Source of the DNA: Solirubrobacterales bacterium
Lineage (GTDB): Bacteria > Actinomycetota > Thermoleophilia > Solirubrobacterales > 70-9
Reading direction: 5' to 3'
Assembly (NCBI GenBank): GCA_019456285.1
Contig: VRUE01000001.1
Coordinates: forward strand, 48,626-83,776
DNA length: 35,151 nt
Both the position numbers and the translations under genes were made by a program. Under the pieces are notes generated by a model. That model had not been told where the DNA came from. It made no database searches and saw only the letters and a list, made by a program, of their open reading frames with translations. This document shows, piece after piece, positions 7,889 through 17,022 of this stretch; position 1 is the stretch's first letter; every line of letters starts with the position of its first letter.

Positions 7889-9255
7889 ACACGCTCGACC
7901 TCCCACTGCGCGAGCAGGCGGCGGCGATCGCGGCCGGCGACGCCGATCCCGCCGAGCTGCTCGCCGCGGCGCTGACCCGGATCGAGCAGCGGAACCCCGC
8001 GATCAACGCCGTGGTCGAGACCTTCCCGGAGCGCTCGCGCGAGATGCTCGACGCCGCCCCCGCCGGCCCGCTGCACGGCGTCCCGGTCGTGATCAAGGAC
8101 GAGTGGCCGCTGCCCTGGAGGGCGCAGCGCTTCGGCGCCGTGGAGCTGCTCGCGCCGACCGCGCCGGGCGAGTCCGGCCCCTACCGCGCCCTGCGCGACG
8201 CCGGCGCCGTGATCGCCGGGGTCGGCAACATGCACGAGCTGGGCGCGGGCAGCACCGGCAACATCTCCTTCTACGGCCCCGCCCGCAACCCGTGGAACAC
8301 CGATCGCTGCCCCGGCGGCTCCTCGAGCGGGCCGGCGTCCGCGGTGGCGGCGCGCCTCGTGGCCGGTGCTGTCGGCGCCGACGGGGTCGGCTCGATCCGC
8401 CTCCCGGCCGCCTACTGCGGCCTGACCGGGCTGAAGCCGACCTTCGGCCGCTCGGCGATGGAGGGCCACCACATGGCCGCGGTCACCAGCACGATCGTCT
8501 CCGGCCCGCTCTGCACCGACGCCGCCGACTGCCGGCTGCTGGGATCGGCGCTGTTCGGGGAGGAGCTGGCCGCGGGCGACGCGGTCGGGCTGCGGATCGG
8601 CGTGGTGCGCGACACCGTCTCCGAGGACGTGGCGCCCGAGGTGCGCGACGCCTGCGAGGCGGCGATCGAGGCGCTGCGCACCGAGACCGGCGGCGAGGTC
8701 CGCGAGATCGCGCTTGCCGACATCGAGGCGGCGGCGCTGGCGGCGGTGCTGATCATCAACACCGAGAGCCTCGGCGGCGTCGCGCCGGAGCGGCTCAACC
8801 GGCTCCACCCCGACCTCAGCCCGCTCAACCGCGGCTTCCTCAAGTACCGGATGCTGCTGCCGGCGGCGGCGACCGTCCAGGCGAGCCGCGTCCGCACCCT
8901 GATGCGCCGGCGGCTCGCCGCCCTGTTCGAGCAGGTCGACGCGATCGCCTGGCCGACCGTCGCGGCGGTCGCCCCGCCGCTGGAGGCGCCGCTGGTCGAG
9001 CTGCCGTCCGGCACGCTCACCGCCGACCAGGCGAACGTGCGCGGCACCGGCCTCGCCAACCTGACCGGGATCCCCTCGATCGGCGCCCCGGTCGGGCTCA
9101 GCTCCGACGGGCTGCCGATCGGCCTCCAGCTCCAGGCCGCCTGGGGCCGGGACGAGCTGCTGCTGGACGCGGCCGAGGCGCTGGAGCGGGCCAACGGGCG
9201 GCGCTGGGTGGAGGCGTTGCCGCCGCTGGCCGAGGCCGCGCCGACGGAGGCCTGA
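7885..9255 (+). CDS. Amidase-signature family hydrolase (AtzE/GatA-like)
   Basis: A 456-residue amidase-signature enzyme that hydrolyses C-N amide bonds. The Ser-cisSer-Lys triad is visible: K71 in GVPVVIKDEW, cis-Ser about S146 in PGGSSSGPAS, and nucleophile S170 in GADGVGSIRLPAAYCG. The latter is a slightly changed version of the usual DTGGSIR motif (ADGVGSIR). The C-terminal GLANLTGIPSIGAPVG and LPIGLQLQ blocks are standard. The start is GTG at 7885, overlapping the small AtzG-like gene, and the stop TGA shares its A with the ABC ATPase ATG. No biuret/cyanurate genes are nearby, so the substrate is unknown. Confidence 0.9.
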   Translation: MNTLDLPLREQAAAIAAGDADPAELLAAALTRIEQRNPAINAVVETFPERSREMLDAAPAGPLHGVPVVIKDEWPLPWRAQRFGAVELLAPTAPGESGPYRALRDAGAVIAGVGNMHELGAGSTGNISFYGPARNPWNTDRCPGGSSSGPASAVAARLVAGAVGADGVGSIRLPAAYCGLTGLKPTFGRSAMEGHHMAAVTSTIVSGPLCTDAADCRLLGSALFGEELAAGDAVGLRIGVVRDTVSEDVAPEVRDACEAAIEALRTETGGEVREIALADIEAAALAAVLIINTESLGGVAPERLNRLHPDLSPLNRGFLKYRMLLPAAATVQASRVRTLMRRRLAALFEQVDAIAWPTVAAVAPPLEAPLVELPSGTLTADQANVRGTGLANLTGIPSIGAPVGLSSDGLPIGLQLQAAWGRDELLLDAAEALERANGRRWVEALPPLAEAAPTEA

Positions 9256-10226
9256 TGCCGGCGATCGTGGTCGAGGGGCTGGAGCGGGCGTTCGACGAGG
9301 TGCTCGCCGTGCAAGGCGTCGACCTCGAGGTCGACGAGGGGGAGATCTACGGCTTCCTCGGCCCCAACGGAGCCGGCAAGACGACGATCGTGCGGATGCT
9401 GACCACGCTGCTGCTGCCGACCGGCGGGCGGGCCACCGTGGCCGGGCACGACGTGGTCCGCGAGGCGCGGGCGGTGCGGGAGTCGATCGGGGTGGCGCTG
9501 CAGGAGGCGGCGCTCGACCCGCTGATGACCGGTCGCGAGCTGATCCGCCTGCAGGCGACGCTGCAGGGGATCCCCAGCGGCGAGGGCAGGCGCCGCGCCG
9601 ACGACCTGCTGGACCGGGTCGACCTGGCCGCAGCGGCGGACCGGCGGGTCGGCACCTACTCGGGCGGGATGCAGCGGCGGCTGGACCTGGCCGCGGCCCT
9701 GGTCCACGAGCCCCGCGTCCTCTTCCTCGACGAGCCGACCACCGGGCTCGACCCGGTCAGCCGCAAGACGATCTGGGAGGAGGTCCGGGCGCTGAACGAC
9801 GAGGGCACGACGGTCTTCCTCACCACCCAGTACCTGGAGGAGGCCGACCAGCTCGCCGACAACGTCGGGATCATCGACAACGGCAGGATAGTCGCCGAGG
9901 GGACGCCGGAGTCGCTGAAGGCCGAGGTCGGCAACCCGCATATCCAGCTGCAGCTCGAGGAGGGCTCGATCGCCGAGGCCGAGAAGATCTGTGCGCGGAT
10001 CGGCAAGCTGCTGCCGCCCAAGGACGGCAAGACGATGCTGGTCGAGGTCGCGAACGGGGCGGCCGACATCCCGCGCGTGGTGCGGGCGCTCGACGGCGCC
10101 GGGGTCGAGGTCGGGGCGCTGGAGCTGGTCCAGCCCAGCCTCGACGACGTTTTCGTCGCGAAGACCGGCTATCACCTCGAGCAGGAGGACGAGGAGGGTG
10201 CCGCGTCGGAGCCGGTGGAGACTTGA
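9255..10226 (+). CDS. ABC transporter ATP-binding protein, DrrA-like
   Basis: A 323-residue ATPase of an ABC-2-type exporter. It has Walker A (GPNGAGKTT, about residues 36-44), signature YSGGMQRR, Walker B ([13 protein letters not shown]) and a switch His replaced by Gln in [11 protein letters not shown], as is common in DrrA-type ATPases. The C-terminal 90 residues, through [18 protein letters not shown], match the C-terminal extension of this family. The ATG shares one base with the amidase stop. The DrrA family exports drugs and other hydrophobic molecules; the substrate here is unknown. Confidence 0.93.
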   Translation: MPAIVVEGLERAFDEVLAVQGVDLEVDEGEIYGFLGPNGAGKTTIVRMLTTLLLPTGGRATVAGHDVVREARAVRESIGVALQEAALDPLMTGRELIRLQATLQGIPSGEGRRRADDLLDRVDLAAAADRRVGTYSGGMQRRLDLAAALVHEPRVLFLDEPTTGLDPVSRKTIWEEVRALNDEGTTVFLTTQYLEEADQLADNVGIIDNGRIVAEGTPESLKAEVGNPHIQLQLEEGSIAEAEKICARIGKLLPPKDGKTMLVEVANGAADIPRVVRALDGAGVEVGALELVQPSLDDVFVAKTGYHLEQEDEEGAASEPVET

Positions 10227-11011
10227 GCCGGCTGGAGACCAACCTGCGAGTGGTGCGCGCTCTGGGGATGCGCTCGGTCCGCCAGACCTTCCGCCGCCCG
10301 CAGCTGATCGCGCCGATCGTCGTCTTCCCCACTCTGCTGCTGGCGATCCAGACCGGCGGCGCCGGAGCGGCCGTCAACCTGCCGGGCTTCCCGGCGGTCC
10401 AGAGCTTCCTCCAGTTCATGCTGGCCGGGGCGATAATGCAGTCGCTGATGCTGGCCGCGAACAGCGGCGGGATCGCGCTGGCGGTCGACATCGAGATGGG
10501 CTTCACCGACCGCCTCTTCGCGGCGCCGATCTCCCGCTACTCGGTGGTGCTCGGCCGCCTGGTCGGAACCGCAGCCCTCGGCGTCGCCGCCGCCCTCTGG
10601 TTCCTGGCGATCGGGCTGGTCTTCGGGGCGAATATCGAGGGCGGCGTGCCGGGGGCGCTGGTGGTGATCGCCCTCACCACCGCCGCGACGGTGGCGATCG
10701 GCGGGGTCGGATCGGCGATCGCGCTGCGCACCGGCAAAGCCAGCATCGTCCAGGGCCTCTTCCCGCTGATCTTCGTCATCCTCTTCCTCTCGACCGCGTT
10801 CTTCCCCCAGGGCCTGATGGTCGAGCCGGCGCAGACGATCGCCAAGTACAACCCGCTCAGCTTCATCGTCGAGGGAATCCGGGAGCCGATCGTCACCGGG
10901 CTGAACGGGACCGACCTGCTCGGCGCGGTGCTGGCCGTGGCCGGGATCGCCACGATCTCACTGCTGATGAGCGCCCGCGCCCTGCGTCACAGGCTGAGGA
11001 CGGGGGGCTGA
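10223..11011 (+). CDS. ABC-2 type permease, first
   Basis: A 262-residue membrane protein with six predicted helices and the ABC-2 signature region near the C-terminal half (FLSTAFFPQGLM ... YNPLSFIVEGIRE). A cytosolic elbow helix (RSVRQTFRRPQLI) precedes the first span. It starts with TTG overlapping the ATPase stop (TTGA) after a strong ribosome site (GGTGGAG). Together with the ATPase and second permease it should form an exporter. Two dissimilar permeases suggest a heterodimeric channel (inference). Confidence 0.9.
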   Translation: MSRLETNLRVVRALGMRSVRQTFRRPQLIAPIVVFPTLLLAIQTGGAGAAVNLPGFPAVQSFLQFMLAGAIMQSLMLAANSGGIALAVDIEMGFTDRLFAAPISRYSVVLGRLVGTAALGVAAALWFLAIGLVFGANIEGGVPGALVVIALTTAATVAIGGVGSAIALRTGKASIVQGLFPLIFVILFLSTAFFPQGLMVEPAQTIAKYNPLSFIVEGIREPIVTGLNGTDLLGAVLAVAGIATISLLMSARALRHRLRTGG

Positions 11012-11013
11012 GG

Positions 11014-11784
11014 ATGGTCAGGCGCCAGGACCTGGCGACGATCGCGGCGCTGGTCAACCGGGCCAAGAACGAGCTGCTGCGGGTTCCGGGCGCGGCGGTG
11101 CCCGGCGTGCTTGCGCCGACCATCTTCTTCCTCGGCCTGAACGGCGTGTTCGGCAGCCTGACGCAGCTGAGCGGCTTCACGACGGACAGCTACCCGAGCT
11201 TCCTGGTCCCGGTTAGCCTCCTGCAGGGCGCCGGCTTCACCGGGGCGGCGACCGGGGTCAACCTGGCCCGCGACATCGAGCAGGGCTGGCTGGACCGGCT
11301 GCTCGCCTCCCCCGCCCCGCGCTGGGTGCTGCTGACCGGGCTGGTCCTGGCCGCGAGCCTGCGCGCCTTCATCCCGGCGACCGCAGTGCTGCTGGTCGCC
11401 TTCGGGGTGGGCGCCCACTGGCCGGGGGTCGACGGGCTGCTGATCGTCTACGCGGTGGTCGCGGTCACCGCCGCCGTCGCCGCCTGCTACGCCTCGAGCC
11501 TCGCCCTCCACTACAAGAGCCAGTCGGCGGCGCCGCTGATGCAGGCGGGGATGCTGGCGCTGATCCTCGCCACCACCGCCTACGCGCCACTGGAGCTGAT
11601 GCAGGGCTGGCTGCAGGACGTGGCCCGAGTCAACCCGATGACGCTGGTGGTCGACGCCGTCCGCCAGGGCTTCGTCGGCGGCGTCAGCTGGGAGGAAACC
11701 TGGCCCGGGATCCTGGCGCTGGCCGGGATGCTGGCGATCGTCGGGGCGCTCTCGCTGCGCGGGATGCGCCGCACCGCGCTTTAG
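11014..11784 (+). CDS. ABC-2 type permease, second
   Basis: A 256-residue ABC-2-type permease with about six membrane spans. It has an N-terminal elbow (RAKNELLRVPGAAVPGVLAP), the central LARDIEQGWLDRLLASPAPRW loop and the C-terminal LQDVARVNPMTLVVDAVRQ block, equivalent to NPLSFIVEGIRE of the first permease. The ATG at 11014 lies 2 nt after that gene's TGA, with a GCTGAGG ribosome site. It closes the five-gene operon that begins at 7694. Confidence 0.9.
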   Translation: MVRRQDLATIAALVNRAKNELLRVPGAAVPGVLAPTIFFLGLNGVFGSLTQLSGFTTDSYPSFLVPVSLLQGAGFTGAATGVNLARDIEQGWLDRLLASPAPRWVLLTGLVLAASLRAFIPATAVLLVAFGVGAHWPGVDGLLIVYAVVAVTAAVAACYASSLALHYKSQSAAPLMQAGMLALILATTAYAPLELMQGWLQDVARVNPMTLVVDAVRQGFVGGVSWEETWPGILALAGMLAIVGALSLRGMRRTAL

Positions 11785-11810
11785 AGCCCCTGTCAAAATG
11801 ATCGCGGCCC

Positions 11811-11866
11811 GGATGAGGCCGAATGACGCTGTGCGATACGGCCGTGGGCCGGTTGCCGAGGACCGT
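11811..11866. repeat. Intergenic hairpin repeat between convergent genes
   Basis: In the gap between the last permease and infA lies a hairpin-like block with GAGGCCGAAT, GTGCGATA, GGCC and GCCGAGGAC. The same ordered pieces occur in the centre of the 21782-21945 palindrome (GAGGCCGAAT, GTGCGCTAT, GGCC, GAGGAC). It probably belongs to the same dispersed family. The resemblance is partial. It may serve as a bidirectional terminator. Confidence 0.4.
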
Positions 11867-11887
11867 CCGGGGGCGCCGCGTGCCCGG

Positions 11888-12106
11888 CTATTTGTAGCGG
11901 TAGGTGATCCGGCCGCGGTCGAGGTCGTAGGGCGAGAGCTCGATCTTCACCCGGTCGCCCGGGAGGATGCGGATGTAGTGGCGGCGCATCTTGCCGGAGA
12001 TGTGGCCGAGCACGCCATGCCCGTTGTCGAGCTTGACGCGGAACATCGTGTTGGGGAGGGCCTCGGTGATCTCGCCCTCCATCTCGATCTTCTCCTCTTT
12101 GCCCAT
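11888..12106 (-). CDS. infA: Translation initiation factor IF-1
   Basis: A 72-residue OB-fold protein that binds the ribosomal A site during initiation, with IF-2 and IF-3. The whole sequence matches the family: [34 protein letters not shown] and the terminal [17 protein letters not shown]. In most Actinobacteria infA sits between adk/map and rpmJ-rpsM. Here it lies 37 nt after the nucleotidyltransferase gene with no ribosomal partner. No Shine-Dalgarno sequence is visible before the ATG. Whether a second copy exists elsewhere cannot be seen. Confidence 0.97.
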   Translation of the reverse strand: MGKEEKIEMEGEITEALPNTMFRVKLDNGHGVLGHISGKMRRHYIRILPGDRVKIELSPYDLDRGRITYRYK

Positions 12107-12143
12107 GCGGCGGGGAGCGTACCTGACCGCCTCACCACCGAGA

Positions 12144-13565
12144 TCACCCGCGCACGCTGCGGGCGCGCTCGACCGCCTCTTCGCGGGTCGTCACCTCGCC
12201 GGCGTACTGGGCGGCCTCCAGCTCGGCAAGCAGCGCGCCGAGCTCGGGCCCGTCGGCGATCCCCAGCTCGGCCGCCAGCTCGTCGCCCCGCAGCAGCGGG
12301 GTCGGCGAGCCTTCGCGGCGCCAGTCCAGAGCCGCGGCGAGCATCGCCCGAGCCAGGCTCAGGTGCGCCTCGATCGCCTCGTCGGTGGCGAAGGGGCCGG
12401 TGCCGTGCGCCGAGAGGCGGTCGGCGACGGTCAGCAGCGTCACGTCGGCCGCGACCGGCTCGGTCGCCCGCAGGTACTCGTGGACGCGGCGCGGCGGCAG
12501 CGGCGCCTCGTGGACGAGGAAGCCGAGCCGCAGGTGGTGGAGCGTCAGCGTCCGCAGGTGACGGGTCAGCCCGCGGCTCGCCTGCAGCCGCCGGCACAGT
12601 CCGCCGACGATCTCGGCGCCGTCGCGGTCGTGGCCGATGAAGGTGACGTAGCCGTCGCGCTCGCCGCGCGTCGCCGGCTTGCCGATGTCGTGCAGAAGCG
12701 CGCCGAAGCGAAGCGCCGTGCCGCGGGTCATCTCGTCGGCGAGCGGCTCTACGAGCAGCTCCCGCACCTCGGCGGCGCGCTCGCCGGCGAACCGGTCGAG
12801 GTCGGCCTCGACCTCCAGCATCCGCTCCAGCACGGCGATCGTGTGGCCGTGGACGTCGAGGTGGTGGTTGGGCCCCTGCTCGACCCCGCGCAGCGCCTCC
12901 AGCTCGGGCAGCACGACCGGGGTGAGGCCCAGCTCGTCGAGCAGCGCCAGGCCACGGAGCGGGTCGGACCCGCCGACGAGCTGGCGAAGCTCGAGGAGCT
13001 GGCGCTCGCCCGCCGCCCCGGCGGCACGCGATGCTTCGGCGCGGGCCAGGGAGAGCGTGCCGGGGTCGATCTCCAGCTCCAGATCGGCGGCCAGACGGGC
13101 CGCGCGCAGCAGCCGCAACGGGTCGGTTGCGAAGCTGTGCCCGCCAACCGCGCGCAGCACTCGCCGCTCGAGGTCGGCGAGGCCTCCGTGGGGGTCGAGC
13201 GGCTCGCCGCCGGCGAGGGGGACGGCGACGGCGCCGATCGTGAAGTCGCGCTCCGCCAGGTCGGCCTCGATCGTCTCGCCCCGCAGCGCCGTCGCGTCGA
13301 CCTGCCAGGAGCCGTCGACGGCCGCCACGCGCCAGGTCGCGAACTCCGCCGAGAGCTCGAAGGCGTGCCCTCCACCCTCGCGGGCGACCGCCTTCGCCGT
13401 CACGGCGGGGTCGCCCGCCACGGCGAGGTCGAGGTCGGTCACGTCGCGGCCCAGCGCCGCGTCGCGCACCGCGCCGCCGGCGATCCAGGAGCCCTCCCCA
13501 CCCTCCAGCGCCCGCCGCGCCAGGGCGACGAGCGGCGAGGCGGCAAGGCGATCCGCGAGCGTCAC
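12144..13565 (-). CDS. CCA-adding enzyme / poly(A) polymerase family nucleotidyltransferase with HD domain
   Basis: A 473-residue class II tRNA nucleotidyltransferase-family protein. The head has GGAVRD (30-35) and the catalytic pair D44-L-D46, then [10 protein letters not shown] (about 106-115) and the [15 protein letters not shown] neck motif (about 145-159). An HD phosphohydrolase-like domain follows, with H292-D293 in [11 protein letters not shown] and a second HD-like stretch near [11 protein letters not shown]. The likely role is tRNA 3'-CCA addition or repair, though poly(A) polymerase activity cannot be excluded. The GTG start at 13565 overlaps the alr stop (GTGA). Confidence 0.9.
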   Translation of the reverse strand: MTLADRLAASPLVALARRALEGGEGSWIAGGAVRDAALGRDVTDLDLAVAGDPAVTAKAVAREGGGHAFELSAEFATWRVAAVDGSWQVDATALRGETIEADLAERDFTIGAVAVPLAGGEPLDPHGGLADLERRVLRAVGGHSFATDPLRLLRAARLAADLELEIDPGTLSLARAEASRAAGAAGERQLLELRQLVGGSDPLRGLALLDELGLTPVVLPELEALRGVEQGPNHHLDVHGHTIAVLERMLEVEADLDRFAGERAAEVRELLVEPLADEMTRGTALRFGALLHDIGKPATRGERDGYVTFIGHDRDGAEIVGGLCRRLQASRGLTRHLRTLTLHHLRLGFLVHEAPLPPRRVHEYLRATEPVAADVTLLTVADRLSAHGTGPFATDEAIEAHLSLARAMLAAALDWRREGSPTPLLRGDELAAELGIADGPELGALLAELEAAQYAGEVTTREEAVERARSVRG

Positions 13566-14671
13566 TCCCCCACCCTGGGGACCCTGGCCGAGATGCCGCA
13601 GGTGACCTCGTAGTTGATCGTGCCGAGGCGGGCCGCCATCTCCTCGGCGAGGATCGCCTCCCGCTCCTGGGTGCCGATCAGCACCGCCTCGTCGCCGGGC
13701 TCGACATCGGTCGTAGGTCCGAGGTCGATCGTCGTGTTGTCCATCGAGACGGTCCCGACGAGCGAACGCCGCCGGCCGCGAACCAGGACCTCGGCGTTGT
13801 TGGAGAGGCCGCGCCGCACCCCGTCCCCGTAGCCGAGCGGCAGCACGCCGACCCGGGTCTCGGCGCTCGCCCGCCAGGTCTGCCCGTAACCCGCGCTGTC
13901 GCCGGGGGCGAGCTGCTTCACATCGGCCACGTAGGAGCGCAGCGACATCGCCGGGGCGAGGCCGCGCTCGGCCGGATCGCCCTGGAAGGGGTCGAGCCCG
14001 TAGACGGCGATCCCGCAGCGGGCCATGTCGAAGTGAGAGCGCGGATCGCGGAAGACCGCGGCGCTGTTGGCGGCGTGCGCGATCGTCGCGGGGAACTCCG
14101 CCTTGACCGCCTCGGCCACCGCCGCGAAGCGATCGAGCTGCTCCTCGAAGAAATCGGAGTTGGGTTCGTCGGCGGTTGCGAAATGGGTCCAGACCCCCGC
14201 CAGCTCGAGGTCGGGGTCCTCCGCGCAGGCGCGTGCCAGGGCCTTCACCTCGATCGGGTCGGGGTTGCCGAGGCGGCCCATGCCGCTGTCGTGCTTGACG
14301 TGGACGCGCGCCCGGCAACCCTGCGCCCGGGCGCGATCGGCGACCAGGCTGCGGAAGCCCTGGCGCCAGACCGCGACGTCCGACCCGGCCGCGAGCGCGG
14401 CATCCAGGTCCTCCGGGGTGAGCGCTCCCATCGTCAGCAGCGGGACGTGCGGGAAGCGCCGGCCGATCTGCGCGGCCTCGGCGCCGGTCGCCACCGCCAG
14501 CCTCGTCGCGCCGCCGGCCAGGGCGGCGGAGGCGCAGGCGTCGGCGCCGTGTCCGTAGCCGTCCGCCTTGACCACCGCGCACAGCTCCGCCCCCTCGCGC
14601 AGCGTCGCCTTCAGCCGCGCGCAGTTCCGCTCCACGGCGCCGAGGTCGATCCGGGCGATTGCCCGCACCAT
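13562..14671 (-). CDS. alr: Alanine racemase
   Basis: A 369-residue PLP enzyme converting L- to D-alanine for peptidoglycan. The PLP lysine is K35 in VVKADGYGHG and the second catalytic residue is Y262 in GDSAGYGQTW. HVKHDSGMGRLG (124-135) and the C-terminal GTVSMDNTTIDLG block are also conserved. Its stop overlaps the start of the nucleotidyltransferase gene, and its ATG lies 2 nt after the CBS-protein stop. This places it in the glmM-glmS-acpS-nnr chain, common around alr in Actinobacteria. Confidence 0.97.
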   Translation of the reverse strand: MVRAIARIDLGAVERNCARLKATLREGAELCAVVKADGYGHGADACASAALAGGATRLAVATGAEAAQIGRRFPHVPLLTMGALTPEDLDAALAAGSDVAVWRQGFRSLVADRARAQGCRARVHVKHDSGMGRLGNPDPIEVKALARACAEDPDLELAGVWTHFATADEPNSDFFEEQLDRFAAVAEAVKAEFPATIAHAANSAAVFRDPRSHFDMARCGIAVYGLDPFQGDPAERGLAPAMSLRSYVADVKQLAPGDSAGYGQTWRASAETRVGVLPLGYGDGVRRGLSNNAEVLVRGRRRSLVGTVSMDNTTIDLGPTTDVEPGDEAVLIGTQEREAILAEEMAARLGTINYEVTCGISARVPRVGE

Positions 14672-14673
14672 GG

Positions 14674-15138
14674 TTAGTGGTCGGCGACGAGCGCGGCCAG
14701 CGCGTCGGCCCGCGTCACCAGTCCGGCGAGGCGGCCGTCGCCGTCGACCACGGGCAGGTGATTGTGGTGCTTCTCGGCGATCGTCTTCGCGACCGCGTCG
14801 GCGTCGTCGTCGACGCGGGCGACGATCGGGTCGGCCGTCATCAGCTCGGAGACCTTGGTCGCGAAGGCCTTGTTGAGCCGCTCCTCGAAGCCCTTCATCG
14901 AGCCGACGAAGACGATGCCGCCCATGATGTTCAGGTAGTGCGGCAGGTGCAGGTCCGACTCCTCGTCGCTGAGAACCAGGTCCGACTCGCTGACGATCCC
15001 GACCACCCGGCGGTCCGAGTCGACCACCGGGATCGCGCCCATGTCGGTCTTCGCGAGCAGCTCGATCGCGGTGCGGGCGTCGTCCTCGGGGGAGACGGTC
15101 GGCGCCTCGGCATCCATGATCTCGGCGGCGGTCTTCAT
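14674..15138 (-). CDS. Two-CBS-domain protein
   Basis: A 154-residue protein made of a CBS pair (about 7-57 and 96-150) joined by a linker with DLHLPHYLNIMGG. Each repeat shows the usual pattern (IPVVDSDRRVVGIVSESDL; LPVVDGDGRLAGLVTRADAL). CBS pairs bind adenine nucleotides and commonly regulate partner proteins; the target here is unknown. The ATG at 15138 lies 14 nt after the nnr stop. The bases before it are CCTCCCC, the opposite of a ribosome site, so coupling to nnr is likely. Confidence 0.88.
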   Translation of the reverse strand: MKTAAEIMDAEAPTVSPEDDARTAIELLAKTDMGAIPVVDSDRRVVGIVSESDLVLSDEESDLHLPHYLNIMGGIVFVGSMKGFEERLNKAFATKVSELMTADPIVARVDDDADAVAKTIAEKHHNHLPVVDGDGRLAGLVTRADALAALVADH

Positions 15139-15152
15139 CGGGGAGGGCGAGA

Positions 15153-16673
15153 TTATTCGACCTGCGGCCCGGGAAGCATCCCCGCCGGGATCGAAGCGAT
15201 CACGTCGGTGGCGATCACCGACTCGGCGGCGCCGACGCGGGCGGCCGCGTCCCGCCCGGCCCGGGCGTGGGCGACGACCGCGGCGCAGGCGGCGGCGAAG
15301 GGGTCGAGGCCGCGGGCCAGCAGGGCTGCGACGATGCCCGAGAGCACGTCGCCGCTGCCGGCGGTGGCGAGCGCCGGGGCGGAGAGGACGTTGACGGCGA
15401 CCCGGTCGCCGTCGGTGACGATCGTGTCGTCGCCCTTCAGCACGACCACCGCCCTGGCGGCGCGAGCGGCCTCGCGGGCGGAGGCGAGGCGGTGGGCGGA
15501 GATCTCCTCCGAGCTGCGGTCGAGCAGCCGGCCCAGCTCGCCGGCGTGCGGGGTGAGGATCGCCGCCGCATCGCGGGCGGCGATCCGCTCGATCTGCCCG
15601 GCGAAGGCGTTGAGCCCATCCGCGTCGAGGACCAGCGGCGCCCCGATCGCGCCGAGGACCTCGCGCGCCAGCTCGACCGAGCCGGGATTCCGGCCCAGGC
15701 CGGGCCCGAACACGCCCGCCGCCGCCCGGTCGAAGGCGCCGAGCAGGGCCTTCGCCGAGGCCGGTGCCAGGCACCCGTCCCCCCCGGGGCAGCCGACCGA
15801 CATGACCTCGGGCTGCCCCTGCTCGAAGATCGCCTCCAGGTCCGCCGGCACGGCGACGGTGGCGTAACCCGCCCCGGCGCGAATCGCCGCCTCCGACGAC
15901 ATCCTCACCGCCCCGGTCAGCCCCCGCGACCCACCGGCGACCACGACCTGCCCGGAGGTGAACTTCGTCGATCGCGGACCGCGGCCGGGCGCCAGCTCCA
16001 GGACCGAGGGGTCGATCGCTCCCCCCGCCGGCTCGCCGGGGGCGCCATCGGGGACCCCGATCGGCGCGACCCGCAGCTCGCCCGTATGCCACCTGCCGGG
16101 CGCGACCAGGTGGCCCAGCTTCGCCGCGTGGAAGCTGACCGTGAGGTCGGCCTCGACCGCCACACCCGCCACCTCGCCGCTGGAGGCGTCCACCCCGGAG
16201 GCGATGTCGCAGGCGACGACCGGCGCCCCGCAGCGGTCGATCGCGTCGATCGCCGCGGCGGCCGGCTCCCTCGCCTCCCCCGAGAACCCGGTGCCGAAGA
16301 TCGCGTCCACGACAGCCCCCGAGCCCGCAAGCCGCGCGTCCAGATCGCCGCTCGGGTGCTCGGCCTCGACGCGCTCCAGATTCACGGCGGCGTCCCCGCT
16401 CAGCTCCTCGGCCGGCCAGAGCAGCAGCGCCTCGACCTCGTACCCGGTCTCGGCCAGGTGCCGGGCGGCGACCAGCCCGTCCCCGGCGTTGTTCCCCTTT
16501 CCGCAAACGACCCGCACCGGCCCCCCGGGCGCCAGCTCGGCGACCGCGGTGGCCACGGCCTGACCGGCCGTCTCCATCAGCTCCAGCGACGGGACCCCCT
16601 GCTCCTCGATCGCCCACCGATCGACGGCCCGCATCCCCTCGGCGTCATACAGCGGCTGCAGCCAAGCCTCCAT
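15153..16673 (-). CDS. nnr: Bifunctional NAD(P)H-hydrate epimerase / dehydratase
   Basis: A 506-residue metabolite-repair enzyme. The N-terminal YjeF-type epimerase (about 1-215) has VVCGKGNNAGDGLVAARHL and DAIFGTGFSG. The C-terminal ribokinase-like dehydratase (about 235-500) has LTPHAGELGRLL, VVLKGDDTIV and TAGSGDVLSGIVAALLARG. Together they convert damaged S- and R-NAD(P)HX back to NAD(P)H using a nucleotide. The ATG at 16673 is 1 nt after the acpS stop. Confidence 0.95.
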   Translation of the reverse strand: MEAWLQPLYDAEGMRAVDRWAIEEQGVPSLELMETAGQAVATAVAELAPGGPVRVVCGKGNNAGDGLVAARHLAETGYEVEALLLWPAEELSGDAAVNLERVEAEHPSGDLDARLAGSGAVVDAIFGTGFSGEAREPAAAAIDAIDRCGAPVVACDIASGVDASSGEVAGVAVEADLTVSFHAAKLGHLVAPGRWHTGELRVAPIGVPDGAPGEPAGGAIDPSVLELAPGRGPRSTKFTSGQVVVAGGSRGLTGAVRMSSEAAIRAGAGYATVAVPADLEAIFEQGQPEVMSVGCPGGDGCLAPASAKALLGAFDRAAAGVFGPGLGRNPGSVELAREVLGAIGAPLVLDADGLNAFAGQIERIAARDAAAILTPHAGELGRLLDRSSEEISAHRLASAREAARAARAVVVLKGDDTIVTDGDRVAVNVLSAPALATAGSGDVLSGIVAALLARGLDPFAAACAAVVAHARAGRDAAARVGAAESVIATDVIASIPAGMLPGPQVE

Positions 16674-16674
16674 C

Positions 16675-17022
16675 TCAGGAAGTTTCGGCGATCGCCACCG
16701 CGGCGGCGAGGTTCCTGGAGTGCGTCAGGGAGATCTCGACGCTCTTGCCGGCCGCCGCGTCGGCGGCGCGACCCGAGAGGCGCACCCGCGGCGGCTCGCC
16801 CGCGACGACCTCGATCTCGCGCAGGCCGAAGCCGCCGGAGAGGCCGAGCGCCTTGACCACCGCCTCCTTGGCGGCGAAGCGGGCGGCCAGGTGGCGGGCC
16901 GGGCGGGCGCGGGCGGCGGCGTATTCGCGCTCGGCCTCGGTGAAGACCCGCTCTGCGAGGCGGGGACGGCGCTCCAGCGCCCGCTCCAGCCGGTCGATCT
17001 CCAGCAGGTCGATGCCGATCAC
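16675..17022 (-). CDS. acpS: Holo-[acyl-carrier-protein] synthase
   Basis: A 115-residue AcpS-type phosphopantetheinyl transferase that activates acyl carrier protein. The metal-binding residues are D5 in GIDLLEIDRL and E53 in RFAAKEAVVKAL, followed by EISLTHSRNLAAAVAI at the C-terminus. The length is typical of the trimeric AcpS class. The GTG start at 17022 overlaps the glmS stop (GTGA), and the gene is followed within 1 nt by nnr, the usual actinobacterial order. Confidence 0.95.
   Translation of the reverse strand: MIGIDLLEIDRLERALERRPRLAERVFTEAEREYAAARARPARHLAARFAAKEAVVKALGLSGGFGLREIEVVAGEPPRVRLSGRAADAAAGKSVEISLTHSRNLAAAVAIAETS

Noticed and set aside
11798-13613. Plus-strand open frames opposite infA and the nucleotidyltransferase
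   Set aside because: They are reverse-frame shadows; the minus strand carries complete, recognisable genes there.
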